DNA from: Hanstruepera flava
Lineage (GTDB): Bacteria > Bacteroidota > Bacteroidia > Flavobacteriales > Flavobacteriaceae
Length of the DNA stretch: 64,000 nt
Assembly: GCF_023634025.1 (NCBI RefSeq)
Contig: NZ_JALJCW010000001.1
Location: 1,153,501-1,217,500 of the forward strand
Direction of reading: 5' to 3'
In this document: in pieces, positions 1 to 8,805 of the stretch
Numbering within the stretch: the first letter of the stretch is position 1
How the letters are laid out: each line of letters starts with the position of its first letter
Position numbers and translations under genes: made by a program
The notes under the pieces: generated by a model
Database searches by the model: none
Told to the model about the DNA's origin: nothing
The model's input: the letters and a program-made list of their open reading frames with translations, nothing else

Positions 1-1002
1 TATACCTGCTGGATGAAGCGAAATATGGCCTGCGTCTATATCATTACGACTCATAAAATCGCCATCAACATAATATAAAACCTCATCACTATCTATATTG
101 CTGTGATTATATGGCGCAGGAATAGCCTCTGGATGATAATCATACAAACGAGGAACAAAACTGCAAACCACAAAAGCATTGGTTTCAAAAGTTTGATGAA
201 CTGGTGGTGGCTGATGGATGCGTCCAGTTATAGGTTCGAAATCGTGTATTGAAAAAGCATAGGGATAGTTAAACCCGTCGTATCCAACGACATCAAAAGG
301 ATGCGTTGCATAAACCATATCGAAAATATCGTTTTGCTTTTTCACTTTAATTAAAAAGTCTCCTTTTTTATCATAGGTTTCCAATTCGTAAGGCTGCCTG
401 ATATCGCGTTCACAAAATGGTGAATGTTCAAGTAATTGCCCAAACCAATTTCTATAACGCTTTGGTGTATAAATTGGCGAATACGATTCAACAATAAACA
501 AGCGGTTATCATCGGTATCAAAATCTAGCTTATAAATTATCCCCCTTGGGATAAGTAAATAATCGCCATACTTGAAATCTAAATTGCCTAGCATGGTTCG
601 TAATTTCCCAGAGCCTCTATGGATAAAAATTAGCTCGTCGGCATCTGTATTCTTGTAAAAATAGTTTGTTGTAGACTCTTTTGGCGCTGCTAGTATAATG
701 TTACAATCGCTATTGGTTAAAACCACTTTGCGGCTTTCTAAATAGTCGTTTATTTGCGGCACTTTAAATCCATGAAGTCTATAAGACTGAATGTTGTTTG
801 CTTTAGCCACTTTTGGTGCAACACTATATTGATTTTTAATAGCTTTTACTTGTGTTGGTCGTTGCTCATGATAGCTGTTGGTAGACATGCCATCAAAACC
901 TATGGTTCCAAATAGTTGCTCGTAGTATAAGCTACCATCTGGTTTTCTGAATTGAATGTGTCTTTTTGAAGGTATTTTTCCTAATTTATGATAAAAAGGC
1001 AT
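1..1002 (-). CDS. hmgA: Homogentisate 1,2-dioxygenase, 3' end cut by the window edge
   Basis: Ring-cleaving non-heme iron dioxygenase of tyrosine/phenylalanine catabolism, converting homogentisate to maleylacetoacetate. The 334 visible codons begin MPFYHKLGKIPSKRHIQF and run off the left edge at HPAGI. The cupin fold is recognisable from YLLIPRGIIYKLDF and the region PPPVHQTFETNAFVV. Candidate iron ligands are the His and Glu of PAPYNHSNIDSDE near residues 300-307; the last ligand, expected in the family's PHGP motif, would lie just past the edge. The full bacterial protein is usually near 385 residues, so roughly 50 are missing. The start is the ATG at 1002. No exact TAnnTTTG element was seen upstream. 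Confidence 0.93.
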   Translation of the reverse strand, partial: MPFYHKLGKIPSKRHIQFRKPDGSLYYEQLFGTIGFDGMSTNSYHEQRPTQVKAIKNQYSVAPKVAKANNIQSYRLHGFKVPQINDYLESRKVVLTNSDCNIILAAPKESTTNYFYKNTDADELIFIHRGSGKLRTMLGNLDFKYGDYLLIPRGIIYKLDFDTDDNRLFIVESYSPIYTPKRYRNWFGQLLEHSPFCERDIRQPYELETYDKKGDFLIKVKKQNDIFDMVYATHPFDVVGYDGFNYPYAFSIHDFEPITGRIHQPPPVHQTFETNAFVVCSFVPRLYDYHPEAIPAPYNHSNIDSDEVLYYVDGDFMSRNDIDAGHISLHPAGI

Positions 1003-1192
1003 AACGATATTAATTTGATAATTAAACAATAATTTAATGTGATAATTAATTACCTAACTATCATTCTGGATTTCGTTTAATTAGAAATTTTAAAACGGAT
1101 AATAAATTTTCCCAAATAGATTTCATTCTCTACAAATATCGTGAAAATTTATGAGACTTCAGGGCTATAAAATGTGTTTCTAACAGCAATAA

Positions 1193-3424
1193 CTAGAACC
1201 AAAACCCAACATTAAAAAACCAATATCCTTTGTTGGTTTCTGGAGACCAAGAGTACTTACCTTCAATTGGCCCTAAAAATGTTTCAAGCGAATAACCAAT
1301 AGCGTAACCTGAAAAATCTGGAGCGGTTATCCATTCGCCTGTCTCAAAAATATTGTCTTCTACATTAGCATAATTAGCATTAAAAATGATATGGTTCTTT
1401 TTAAATACTTCATAGTCTAAAGTAAGCATACCTTTTACAAAACTATTACCTGGCAATGAAATATAATCATATCCGAAAAACGGTGTAAAGTTATTTATGA
1501 GATTATCACCATATCCTCCCAAAACAAAGTTTAGGGATTGTGTTGAATCTTCTCCTATTTTAAACCCACCTTGAGCGGTTATATTCGCTGAAAATTTAGA
1601 CCAAAAACTTAACGAATATCCTATTGTTGCTTTAGCTATCGAAAACTCTGAAAATGTGTTATTAAAATCTGAAGAATATAAATATAAATGGAAATCACCA
1701 TCAAAAAGAAACCCTTCATTGGGAAAATACTTATTGTCATAGGTGTCTAGTTTTAATTTTCCATAAACACTTACAAAATCACTATTTTCAAAAACAGTTT
1801 CTTCTGATTCTGAATCTTCAATAAAAGTTTCGGTTGTAATTCTTAATCTTTTGTACTCACCTCCTAATGTTAGGGCAAAATCTTTTCTGAACAGTGTTTG
1901 TAGATAAAATTGATTTGTAAAGTCACTTAATCCAACATCAATTTTATTGACATTGAAATCAGAGCGTTGTTGCTCGGTTAGGATTGTAGCCGATGGTATG
2001 TTTTTCTCAAAATGATTATACCGCGAATATATTCCTATACTCCAATAAAATCCTTTATCTATGAAATAATTGAAATCATAACGAATATTATCTCCCACAA
2101 CAAAGTCTAATGAGGCTACATCGTTTTTAAATAGTATTTTCTTTCGGGTTAAGTTAACCAATGCAGCAGACTTATATAAATCGTCATAATGAATACCCAA
2201 CTTTAAAAAAGTTCTTATTGGTGTTTCTTTTACTTTGATATACAAATCATATTCATCGTCTATTCTTGAAGGTTTTAAATCATAAACTACACTTTCGAAA
2301 TTGTTTGTTGCTGCCAAATTATTAACACCTCTAACAAAATCTATATATTCAATTTCTTCATCTGATTTTATCTTGATTTTTCCTAAAATATACGATCGTG
2401 TATAAAGCTCATTTCCCTCAACAATAATGGTACTGATCTTAACGCGGTTAATAGGTTGAATTCGTTTTCTTTCAGCAGGTTTTTCAATTTGCATATTGGC
2501 TACTTTCTCAAGAGCATCTTGTTTTTTTTGTGCAGCTATAAACCCTTGTTCTATTATACTTCTACCTTCGCTAAACGATACAACCGTATAATCCCTTATA
2601 TCAGGTTTTATATATATATCTGTTTTTTTAGATTTTACTTTCATATCGTTTATGGTACGATAATTATTAATCTGCAATAAAATATCTGGCGCCGATTTTA
2701 ATTCTTCACGTGTAGCCAAATCGTCTTGAACATCAACCCCTACAATAATATCTAATCCTTTTGCCTTTAGTTCATCAATAGGATAATTATTGACTACACC
2801 ACCATCAATAAGTATTTGGTCGTTAATAATAACGGGTTGAAAAAGAGAAGGAAAAGCACCACTTGCAGCAATAGCTTGTGGTAAACTGCCTCTGTCCAAT
2901 ATTACTGGCGCTCCTGTTTCTACATTGGTAGCTATACAGAAAAAAGGAATTGGAAGCTCGCCAAAATCATCAACATTGCTTACATGCAATAATAGTTTTG
3001 AAAGTAAGCTTAATGTATTTTGCCCTCGCGACAGACCAGAAGGTAATGCTAACTTAAATTTATCAAATGGTAATGAAACCGCATATTTTTCAGAATTATC
3101 ACGTTCATAAAATGTTTTTGAAGCTCGTGGTAAATTATCATTTATAATTTTATCAAAATCTACGTCCTTAAAAATAGAATCTATTTCATTGCCCGAATAC
3201 CCTGAAGCATATAAGGCTCCAACTATAGCTCCCATACTAGTTCCAGCAACATAATCCACACGTATTCCCAAACTATCAATAACTTTTAAAGCTCCTATAT
3301 GAGCCAAGCCTTTTGCGCCACCTCCACTTAAAACCAATCCAACTTTAGGATCACCTTTTAAGTCTTCTTGAGAAAAACCAAAGCATGAAAAAATAAATAA
3401 TATGCCTAAAAAGAGTTGCTTCAT
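1193..3424 (-). CDS. Patatin-like phospholipase fused to POTRA and outer-membrane barrel (type Vd autotransporter-like)
   Basis: Predicted surface lipolytic enzyme of 743 residues. A signal peptide (1-18, ending CFGFSQ) is followed by a patatin domain with the oxyanion loop GGGAKG (34-39), nucleophile motif GTSMG (Ser63) and the catalytic Asp in DGG (207-209), so the Ser-Asp dyad is intact. Residues about 325-400 (VKISTIIVEGNELYTRSYIL) look like one POTRA domain, and the rest is beta-strand rich, ending in aromatic FNVGFWF as expected for a BamA/TamA-type barrel. This order is that of PlpD-like type Vd autotransporters. The start overlaps the uvrC stop by four bases (ATGA), so translation is probably coupled. 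Substrate is unknown; phospholipid is inferred from the family. Confidence 0.88.
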   Translation of the reverse strand: MKQLFLGILFIFSCFGFSQEDLKGDPKVGLVLSGGGAKGLAHIGALKVIDSLGIRVDYVAGTSMGAIVGALYASGYSGNEIDSIFKDVDFDKIINDNLPRASKTFYERDNSEKYAVSLPFDKFKLALPSGLSRGQNTLSLLSKLLLHVSNVDDFGELPIPFFCIATNVETGAPVILDRGSLPQAIAASGAFPSLFQPVIINDQILIDGGVVNNYPIDELKAKGLDIIVGVDVQDDLATREELKSAPDILLQINNYRTINDMKVKSKKTDIYIKPDIRDYTVVSFSEGRSIIEQGFIAAQKKQDALEKVANMQIEKPAERKRIQPINRVKISTIIVEGNELYTRSYILGKIKIKSDEEIEYIDFVRGVNNLAATNNFESVVYDLKPSRIDDEYDLYIKVKETPIRTFLKLGIHYDDLYKSAALVNLTRKKILFKNDVASLDFVVGDNIRYDFNYFIDKGFYWSIGIYSRYNHFEKNIPSATILTEQQRSDFNVNKIDVGLSDFTNQFYLQTLFRKDFALTLGGEYKRLRITTETFIEDSESEETVFENSDFVSVYGKLKLDTYDNKYFPNEGFLFDGDFHLYLYSSDFNNTFSEFSIAKATIGYSLSFWSKFSANITAQGGFKIGEDSTQSLNFVLGGYGDNLINNFTPFFGYDYISLPGNSFVKGMLTLDYEVFKKNHIIFNANYANVEDNIFETGEWITAPDFSGYAIGYSLETFLGPIEGKYSWSPETNKGYWFFNVGFWF

Positions 3425-5214
3425 TTATTATTGTAATATGCATGTATTTTTTGAGCTCTTGACAGTCCTACAACGGCCTCTAAATCTTTTAAATCTGCTT
3501 GAGAAATACGCTTAACCGATTTAAATTGTTTTAATAATTCAACCACGGTTTTTTCGCCTATTCCTGGAATGGTTTCCAACTCGGTATTTAATGCACTTTT
3601 ACTTCGTTTATTTCTATGATGCTCAATACCAAATCGGTGTGCTTCATTTCGTAATTGCTGAATAATTTTTAACGTTTCACTTTTTTTATCTAAATATAAT
3701 GGAATTGGGTCGTCTGGATAAAATAATTCTTCTAAACGCTTCGCAATTCCGATAATCGCAATTTCACCTCTTAAATCAAGTGCATCAAGACTTTTTAAAG
3801 CCGAGGATAATTGTCCCTTTCCTCCATCAATAATAATAAGTTGTGGCATCGGCTGGTTTTCATCCAACAGTCTTTTATAACGTCTATAGACCACTTCTTC
3901 CATAGAAGCAAAATCGTCTGGACCTTCTACCGTTTTAATATTAAAATGTCTGTAATCTTTTTTTGATGGCTTACCATTTTTAAACACCACACAAGCGGCA
4001 ACTGGATTTGTTCCTTGTATATTGGAATTATCAAAACACTCAATATGTCGTGGTTCTTCAGACAGACGTAAATCAGCCTTCATTTGCGCCATAATTCTAT
4101 TGGTATGACGGTCAGGGTCTACAATTTTAACCTGTTTTAATTGTTCTAATCTGTAATATTTAGCATTGCGGACCGATAGTTCTAAAATCCGTTTTTTATC
4201 GCCCAGTTTCGGAACCGTTACTTTTACATCTTCACCCAAATCTACCTTAAAAGGCACATAAATTTCTTTGGAATTGGAATGAAAACGCTGTCTTATTTCA
4301 GTAATAGCCAACTCCAAAAGTTCCTTGTCGGTTTCATCAAGTTTCTTTTTGATTTCCAATGTGTGAGACCGAATTATAGAACCATAAGACAGTTGTAAAA
4401 AATTGATGTATCCATAACTTTCATCTGTCACAATTGAAAACACATCAACGTTACTAATCTTTGGATTTACAATGGTTGATTTTGCTTGGTAGTTCTCCAG
4501 AACATCAATCTTTTCCTTAATTTTTTGTGCGTCTTCAAAATGCATGTCTTCCGCATAAGCTTTCATTTGTACTTTAAACTGATTAAGCGATGTTTTAAGA
4601 TTTCCTTTTAAAATCTCTCTAATCGATTCAATATTACTGTGATATTCCGCTTCAGTTTCTAGACCTTCACAAGGGCCTTTGCAATTTCCTAAATGGTACT
4701 CCAAACAAACTTTATATTTTCCGGCGTGAATTTTTTCTTGCGACAGATCGTAATTACAGGTTCTCAATAAAAATAAGCCTCTTATCAATTCCAGTAACGT
4801 TGAAACCGTTTTCATACTCGTGTATGGGCCAAAATATTCAGACCCATCTTTAATTACACGTCGTGTGGAAAACACACGTGGGAAACGCTCGTTTTTTATA
4901 CAAATCCAAGGATAGGATTTATCGTCTTTAAGCAGCACATTATAACGTGGCCGATGCTTTTTTATCAAATTGTTTTCAAGTAAAAGCGCATCTGTTTCGG
5001 TATTGACCACAATATGTTTAATATCGGCAATCTTTTTTACTAAAACGCGTGTTTTACCACTATCGTGTTGTTTAGTGAAATAAGAGCTAACTCGCTTTTT
5101 TAAATTCTTGGCTTTGCCAACGTAAAGAATATTGCCTTCCTTATCGAAATACTGATAAACACCAGGCTCATTTGGCAGCGTTTTTAATTGTATGTCCAGA
5201 TTGGTTTTAGGCAT
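3421..5214 (-). CDS. uvrC: UvrABC excinuclease subunit C
   Basis: Nuclease subunit of nucleotide excision repair, making both incisions around a lesion after UvrA/UvrB recognition. The 597-residue protein has the N-terminal GIY-YIG domain (PGVYQYF...ILYVGKAKNLKKR, 17-41), four cysteines (153, 170, 178, 182) spaced as in the UvrC iron-sulfur cluster motif, a UVR domain near 205-240, the RNase H-like domain with CFDNSN and IIDGGKGQL, and a C-terminal helix-hairpin-helix (IPGIGEKTVVELL). The length is normal. A TACCTTTG element sits only five bases before the ATG, suggesting a leaderless message. The patatin gene overlaps the 3' end by four bases. Confidence 0.97.
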   Translation of the reverse strand: MPKTNLDIQLKTLPNEPGVYQYFDKEGNILYVGKAKNLKKRVSSYFTKQHDSGKTRVLVKKIADIKHIVVNTETDALLLENNLIKKHRPRYNVLLKDDKSYPWICIKNERFPRVFSTRRVIKDGSEYFGPYTSMKTVSTLLELIRGLFLLRTCNYDLSQEKIHAGKYKVCLEYHLGNCKGPCEGLETEAEYHSNIESIREILKGNLKTSLNQFKVQMKAYAEDMHFEDAQKIKEKIDVLENYQAKSTIVNPKISNVDVFSIVTDESYGYINFLQLSYGSIIRSHTLEIKKKLDETDKELLELAITEIRQRFHSNSKEIYVPFKVDLGEDVKVTVPKLGDKKRILELSVRNAKYYRLEQLKQVKIVDPDRHTNRIMAQMKADLRLSEEPRHIECFDNSNIQGTNPVAACVVFKNGKPSKKDYRHFNIKTVEGPDDFASMEEVVYRRYKRLLDENQPMPQLIIIDGGKGQLSSALKSLDALDLRGEIAIIGIAKRLEELFYPDDPIPLYLDKKSETLKIIQQLRNEAHRFGIEHHRNKRSKSALNTELETIPGIGEKTVVELLKQFKSVKRISQADLKDLEAVVGLSRAQKIHAYYNNK

Positions 5215-5219
5215 TCCCT

Positions 5220-5227
5220 CAAAGGTA
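5220..5227 (-). promoter_or_regulatory. -7 promoter element of uvrC
   Basis: TACCTTTG matches the Bacteroidota -7 consensus TAnnTTTG and is followed by AGGGA and then the uvrC ATG. No clear -33 TTG was seen. If transcription starts the usual few bases downstream, the transcript begins at or next to the start codon. Confidence 0.5.
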
Positions 5228-5335
5228 ATTATTTCTAATTTCTAGCAGATTAATTAACCGTAAAGATTTATAATAAAAGTATATTTTTAGAACTTTCTAT
5301 TTACTACCTTGCGCCACTTTTTTAAAAAAATTTTA

Positions 5336-5761
5336 ATGACTAAACAAATTATTGGACGAGTTGATAAAGTTGACTTTCCAAAATTGGATTTATATAACAT
5401 TGATGCCAAAATAGATACTGGCGCCTATACATCGGCCATTCACTGTTCGCAAATTCTTGAAGAAGAGAATGGGCTCAAATGTACATTTTATAGCAAAGGA
5501 CACCCAAACTTTAGTGGTAAGGAGGTTGTGTTCAAGCAATATTCAAGAACTGATGTAAAAAGCAGTAATGGTTATAAAGAAAACAGATTTAAAATTAAAT
5601 CTGAAGTGATATTCTTTGGGAAAACATATAAGATTAACTTAACTTTAAGCACTCGGGATGACATGAAGTTTCCTGTTCTTATTGGCAGACAGTTTTTGAA
5701 CAAAAAATTTCTGGTTGATGTAGACGAACAAAATATTTCATTTAACAAAAAGCAATCATGA
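5336..5761 (+). CDS. RimB-like retropepsin-fold protease (ATP-dependent zinc protease family)
   Basis: Small aspartic-protease-like protein of the PF05618 type (141 residues from the ATG). The key block is [13 protein letters not shown], which resembles the DTGA active-site turn of retropepsins, with a second half containing [18 protein letters not shown]. Family members encoded next to rimK (RimB in Pseudomonas) act with RimK in glutamylation control. The frame is open upstream to a TTG at 5309, but that TTG lies in a promoter-like TACCTTGC and the ATG at 5336 fits homologues better. The stop overlaps the rimK start by four bases (ATGA), indicating translational coupling. Confidence 0.85.
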   Translation: MTKQIIGRVDKVDFPKLDLYNIDAKIDTGAYTSAIHCSQILEEENGLKCTFYSKGHPNFSGKEVVFKQYSRTDVKSSNGYKENRFKIKSEVIFFGKTYKINLTLSTRDDMKFPVLIGRQFLNKKFLVDVDEQNISFNKKQS

Positions 5762-6630
5762 ATATTGTTATTCTTTCCAGAAATCCTAATTTGTACTCTA
5801 CACAGCGTTTAGTTGAAGAAGGTGAAAAACGCAATCATAAAATGGAAGTGATTGATCCTTTAAAATGTGATATTATCATAGAAAAGGAGAAACCGACTAT
5901 TTATTATAAAGACCGTTATTTGGATTATGTTGATGCCATTATTCCAAGAATTGGAGCTTCAGTAACCTTTTATGGTTGTGCCGTGGTTAGACAGTTTGAG
6001 ATGATGAATGTCTTTACTATTTGTACATCTGATGCTATTCAACGCTCACGTGACAAACTCCGTAGTTTACAACGCTTAAGTAAAGCTGGAATTGGAATGC
6101 CCAAAACAGTATTCACTAATTATTCGCGTGATGTTGAAGAAGTCATTGAGCATGTTGGTGGTGTACCCGTAATTATTAAACTGCTTGAAGGCACGCAAGG
6201 TTTAGGTGTTGTTTTGGCCGAAACCAAAAATGCTGCCGAATCGGTATTGGAAGCTTTTAATGGTTTAGAGGCAAGAGTAATTGTACAAGAATTTATTAAA
6301 GAGGCTAAAGGTGCAGATATTCGTGCTTTAATTGTAGATGGACAAGTAGTTGGCGCTATGAAACGGCAAGGTAAAGAAGGTGAGTTTCGATCTAACCTAC
6401 ATAGAGGTGGAAAGGCTGACATTATTAAATTAAATGAAGATGAACTGCGCTTGGCCATGAATGCTTCACGTGCCTTAAAACTTCCTGTTTGTGGGGTTGA
6501 TATGCTGCAATCTGCTAGAGGTCCTTTATTGTTAGAGGTTAATTCTACTCCTGGATTAGAGGGTATAGAAGGTGCAACTCATAAAAATATAGCGAGAGCT
6601 ATTATTACTTTTATCGAACGAAACAGGTAA
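5758..6630 (+). CDS. rimK: RimK-type ATP-grasp glutamate ligase
   Basis: ATP-grasp enzyme of 290 residues, expected to add glutamates to the C terminus of ribosomal protein S6 or to a related acceptor. Visible are the RimK N-terminal domain ([18 protein letters not shown]), a conserved [17 protein letters not shown] block, the glycine-rich ATP loop [15 protein letters not shown] (near 139-153), VIVQEFI, the RGGK turn, and the metal/nucleotide-binding [14 protein letters not shown] near the C terminus. Length and motifs are normal. It sits between a RimB-like protease and a carboxypeptidase-like hydrolase with a four-base overlap upstream and a four-base gap downstream, so the three products probably act on the same modification. 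Confidence 0.95.
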   Translation: MNIVILSRNPNLYSTQRLVEEGEKRNHKMEVIDPLKCDIIIEKEKPTIYYKDRYLDYVDAIIPRIGASVTFYGCAVVRQFEMMNVFTICTSDAIQRSRDKLRSLQRLSKAGIGMPKTVFTNYSRDVEEVIEHVGGVPVIIKLLEGTQGLGVVLAETKNAAESVLEAFNGLEARVIVQEFIKEAKGADIRALIVDGQVVGAMKRQGKEGEFRSNLHRGGKADIIKLNEDELRLAMNASRALKLPVCGVDMLQSARGPLLLEVNSTPGLEGIEGATHKNIARAIITFIERNR

Positions 6631-6634
6631 CGCC

Positions 6635-7597
6635 ATGCCAGCAAAACTCATCACTATTTTAGGAACACGTATTTTGCCTGGCAAAAGCTACGAACTGAAT
6701 TTTGATGTAGCGAAATTACATACTACATCTACTATTGATGTCCCTATTATTGTTGAGCGTTCAAAAAAGCCTGGCCCAACAATTTTATTTACTGCTGGCA
6801 TTCATGGTGATGAAGTCAATGGTGTTGAAATCGTGAGACAAATAATTGCCAAGGGCATTAACAAACCCAAATGTGGTACCATTATATGCATTCCTGTTAT
6901 TAATATATTTGGGTTTATTAATATGAAACGTGAATTCCCTGATGGGCGCGATTTAAACCGTGTTTTCCCTGGAATTAAAAGAGGTTCATTAGCAAGCCGC
7001 GTTGCCTATAAGCTGGTAAATGAAGTAGTTACTCAAGTTGATTTTGCAATAGACTTTCACACAGGCGGTTCTGGGCGTTTTAATGCTCCACAAATTAGGA
7101 TTGCTAAAAACAACCCCAAATTAGATGCTTGGGCAAAAACTTTTGGAGCCCCTTTTGTTTTGTATTCTAAAAACCTTAAAAAATCATTTAGAAATACCTG
7201 TTATAAATTAGGAGTCCCCATGCTACTTTTTGAAGGCGGAAAATCATACCATATAGATTCTACTGTCACCAATACAGGTGTTAATGGTGCCAAGCGCATT
7301 CTACATCATTTTGGTATGCTAAATTCAAAATTTAAGGTTTCAGCGCCTAAAAAAGATTGTGTGTTTATTACCCAAAGTAAATGGCAACGCGCAAATTATT
7401 CTGGTATGTTTAAGGCTTCTGTAGCTATCAACTCTCAAGTCGAAAAAGATGATATTATTGGAAACATAACTGACCCCTACGGCAAGTTTAATCATTTTGT
7501 GAAAGCCGCTCATTCAGGATATGTTATTAATGTAAACGAATCGCCTATTGTCTATCAAGGTGATGCTCTATTTCACATAACTGCTGCGTTAAAATGA
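6635..7597 (+). CDS. Succinylglutamate desuccinylase/aspartoacylase family zinc hydrolase
   Basis: M14-type zinc carboxypeptidase-fold protein of 320 residues (AstE/AspA superfamily, PF04952). Zinc ligands are visible as HGDE (His57, Glu60) and DFHTGG (His142), with the substrate-binding block DGRDLNRVFPG near 103-113. The last quarter (SGYVINVNESPIVYQGDALF) resembles the beta-barrel tail of the family. Because it lies four bases after rimK and overlaps the next gene by four, its substrate is more likely a glutamylated product or Glu-containing amide connected to RimK than free succinylglutamate; this is inference from context. No other arginine-catabolism genes are nearby. Confidence 0.88.
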   Translation: MPAKLITILGTRILPGKSYELNFDVAKLHTTSTIDVPIIVERSKKPGPTILFTAGIHGDEVNGVEIVRQIIAKGINKPKCGTIICIPVINIFGFINMKREFPDGRDLNRVFPGIKRGSLASRVAYKLVNEVVTQVDFAIDFHTGGSGRFNAPQIRIAKNNPKLDAWAKTFGAPFVLYSKNLKKSFRNTCYKLGVPMLLFEGGKSYHIDSTVTNTGVNGAKRILHHFGMLNSKFKVSAPKKDCVFITQSKWQRANYSGMFKASVAINSQVEKDDIIGNITDPYGKFNHFVKAAHSGYVINVNESPIVYQGDALFHITAALK

Positions 7598-8157
7598 CCA
7601 AAACCAAACTACGAAAAAAATACAAAGTATTACGCTCTGAACTAACCATTAACACTGTTGACGATTTAAGTCTGGAAATTGCCAATAACCTTTTAAAATT
7701 ACCTATTTGGAATGTATCGTACTACCATACTTTTTTAACGATACCAGAATTTAAAGAAGTTAATACCGATTTTATATTGAATATTTTATCTGGAAAAGAC
7801 AAACACATTGTGGTTTCTAAAACGGTATTGAAATCTTTATCTATGATCAACTATTTATTGACCGATTCGACTGTTATTAAGAAAAGTAATTTTAACGTTC
7901 CAGAACCGGTTGACGGAATAGAGATAGCACACAATAAAATTGATATCGCTTTTATACCGCTTTTGGCTTACGATAAGAGAGGAAATCGCGTAGGTTACGG
8001 CAAAGGGTTTTACGATGTGTTTTTAAGTCAGTGTAAACCTGAAATCATTAAAATAGGGTTGTCATTTTTTGAACCAGAAGAAACTATAGAAGGCATTATT
8101 GATACCGATATTCCTTTGGATTATTGTGTAACACCCAAAAAGATCTACGAATTTTGA
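7594..8157 (+). CDS. 5-formyltetrahydrofolate cyclo-ligase
   Basis: ATP-dependent enzyme returning 5-formyl-THF to 5,10-methenyl-THF in one-carbon metabolism (187 residues, normal length). Recognised by the N-terminal KTKLRKKYKVLR, the folate/ATP site VPEPVDGIEI, PLLAYDKRGNRVGYGKGFYD with the family signature GYGKGFYD, and a C-terminal DIPLDYCVT. Its ATG overlaps the preceding hydrolase stop (ATGA), making it the last gene of the rimK operon. The 3' end overlaps the convergent lspA gene by 13 bases, leaving no room for a terminator. Confidence 0.95.
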   Translation: MTKTKLRKKYKVLRSELTINTVDDLSLEIANNLLKLPIWNVSYYHTFLTIPEFKEVNTDFILNILSGKDKHIVVSKTVLKSLSMINYLLTDSTVIKKSNFNVPEPVDGIEIAHNKIDIAFIPLLAYDKRGNRVGYGKGFYDVFLSQCKPEIIKIGLSFFEPEETIEGIIDTDIPLDYCVTPKKIYEF

Positions 8158-8774
8158 TTCCCTTTAAATGCCCTTTTATTAAACACTATTAAAAGGCCAA
8201 ATCCGGTGCTTATAGCTACATCGGCTATATTAAAAACTGGTTCGAAAAAGGTAAAATATTTGCCACCATAAAATGGTAACCATTCGGGTAAATAGCCCTT
8301 CCATAGTGGAAAATATAACATATCTACAACTTTACCATGTAGTAAGGTATCGTAACCACCATCTGGAGATAAAAAAGAAGCAACTTGCCCATGACTGTCA
8401 TTAAATAGCACACCATAAAATACCGAGTCAATTATATTTCCCAATGCACCAGCAAATATTAATGCTATAGCCCAAATCAATACTCTTGAACTTTGTTTTT
8501 TTGTGGCATCATAAAGCCAATACCCTATACCACAAATAGCTACAATTCTAAAAACCGTTAAACATATCTTTGCGGTACGATCGCTTATAAAAGAAACAAA
8601 ATCACTGATTTTTGTTCCCCAAGCCATGCCATCGTTTTCCACAAAATAGAGTTTAAACCAAGAAAATACTTCAACATCTTCTCCTAAAACAAAATGGGTT
8701 TTAATATATATTTTACTTATTTGGTCAATAAGTAAAACGATAACAATACATAAAACGGATTTTCTTAGGGACAT
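8145..8774 (-). CDS. lspA: Lipoprotein signal peptidase (signal peptidase II)
   Basis: Inner-membrane aspartyl protease removing signal peptides from diacylglyceryl-prolipoproteins. The 209-residue protein shows four hydrophobic segments, an N-terminal LLIDQISK motif, FVENDGMAWG, GALGNIID, and the two catalytic aspartates in KVVDMLYF and FNIADVAIS. It is longer than the typical 160-170 residues of enteric LspA because of an insertion between GNIID and KVVD (FNDSHGQVASFLSPDGGYDTL region), which I recall as common in Bacteroidota. It is the distal gene of the ileS-dksA-DUF4097-lspA run. The supply of lipoproteins in this window (DUF4270, GDSL) depends on such an enzyme. Confidence 0.96.
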   Translation of the reverse strand: MSLRKSVLCIVIVLLIDQISKIYIKTHFVLGEDVEVFSWFKLYFVENDGMAWGTKISDFVSFISDRTAKICLTVFRIVAICGIGYWLYDATKKQSSRVLIWAIALIFAGALGNIIDSVFYGVLFNDSHGQVASFLSPDGGYDTLLHGKVVDMLYFPLWKGYLPEWLPFYGGKYFTFFEPVFNIADVAISTGFGLLIVFNKRAFKGNQNS

Positions 8775-8805
8775 GTTGATTTTGTTTCGCGCTAAAATAG
8801 GAATA

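Noticed and set aside
1003-1192. Possible small gene or RNA in the gap between hmgA and the patatin gene
   Set aside because: 190 AT-rich bases without a good ORF, exact promoter element or stable hairpin were seen.
2456-2680. Plus-strand ORF rich in Phe and Tyr
   Set aside because: Antisense shadow of the patatin gene; biased composition reflects the opposite strand.
5309-5335. TTG start giving a nine-residue longer RimB-like protein
   Set aside because: The TTG lies in a promoter-like TACCTTGC and the extra residues are lysine-rich and unlike the family; ATG 5336 is preferred.
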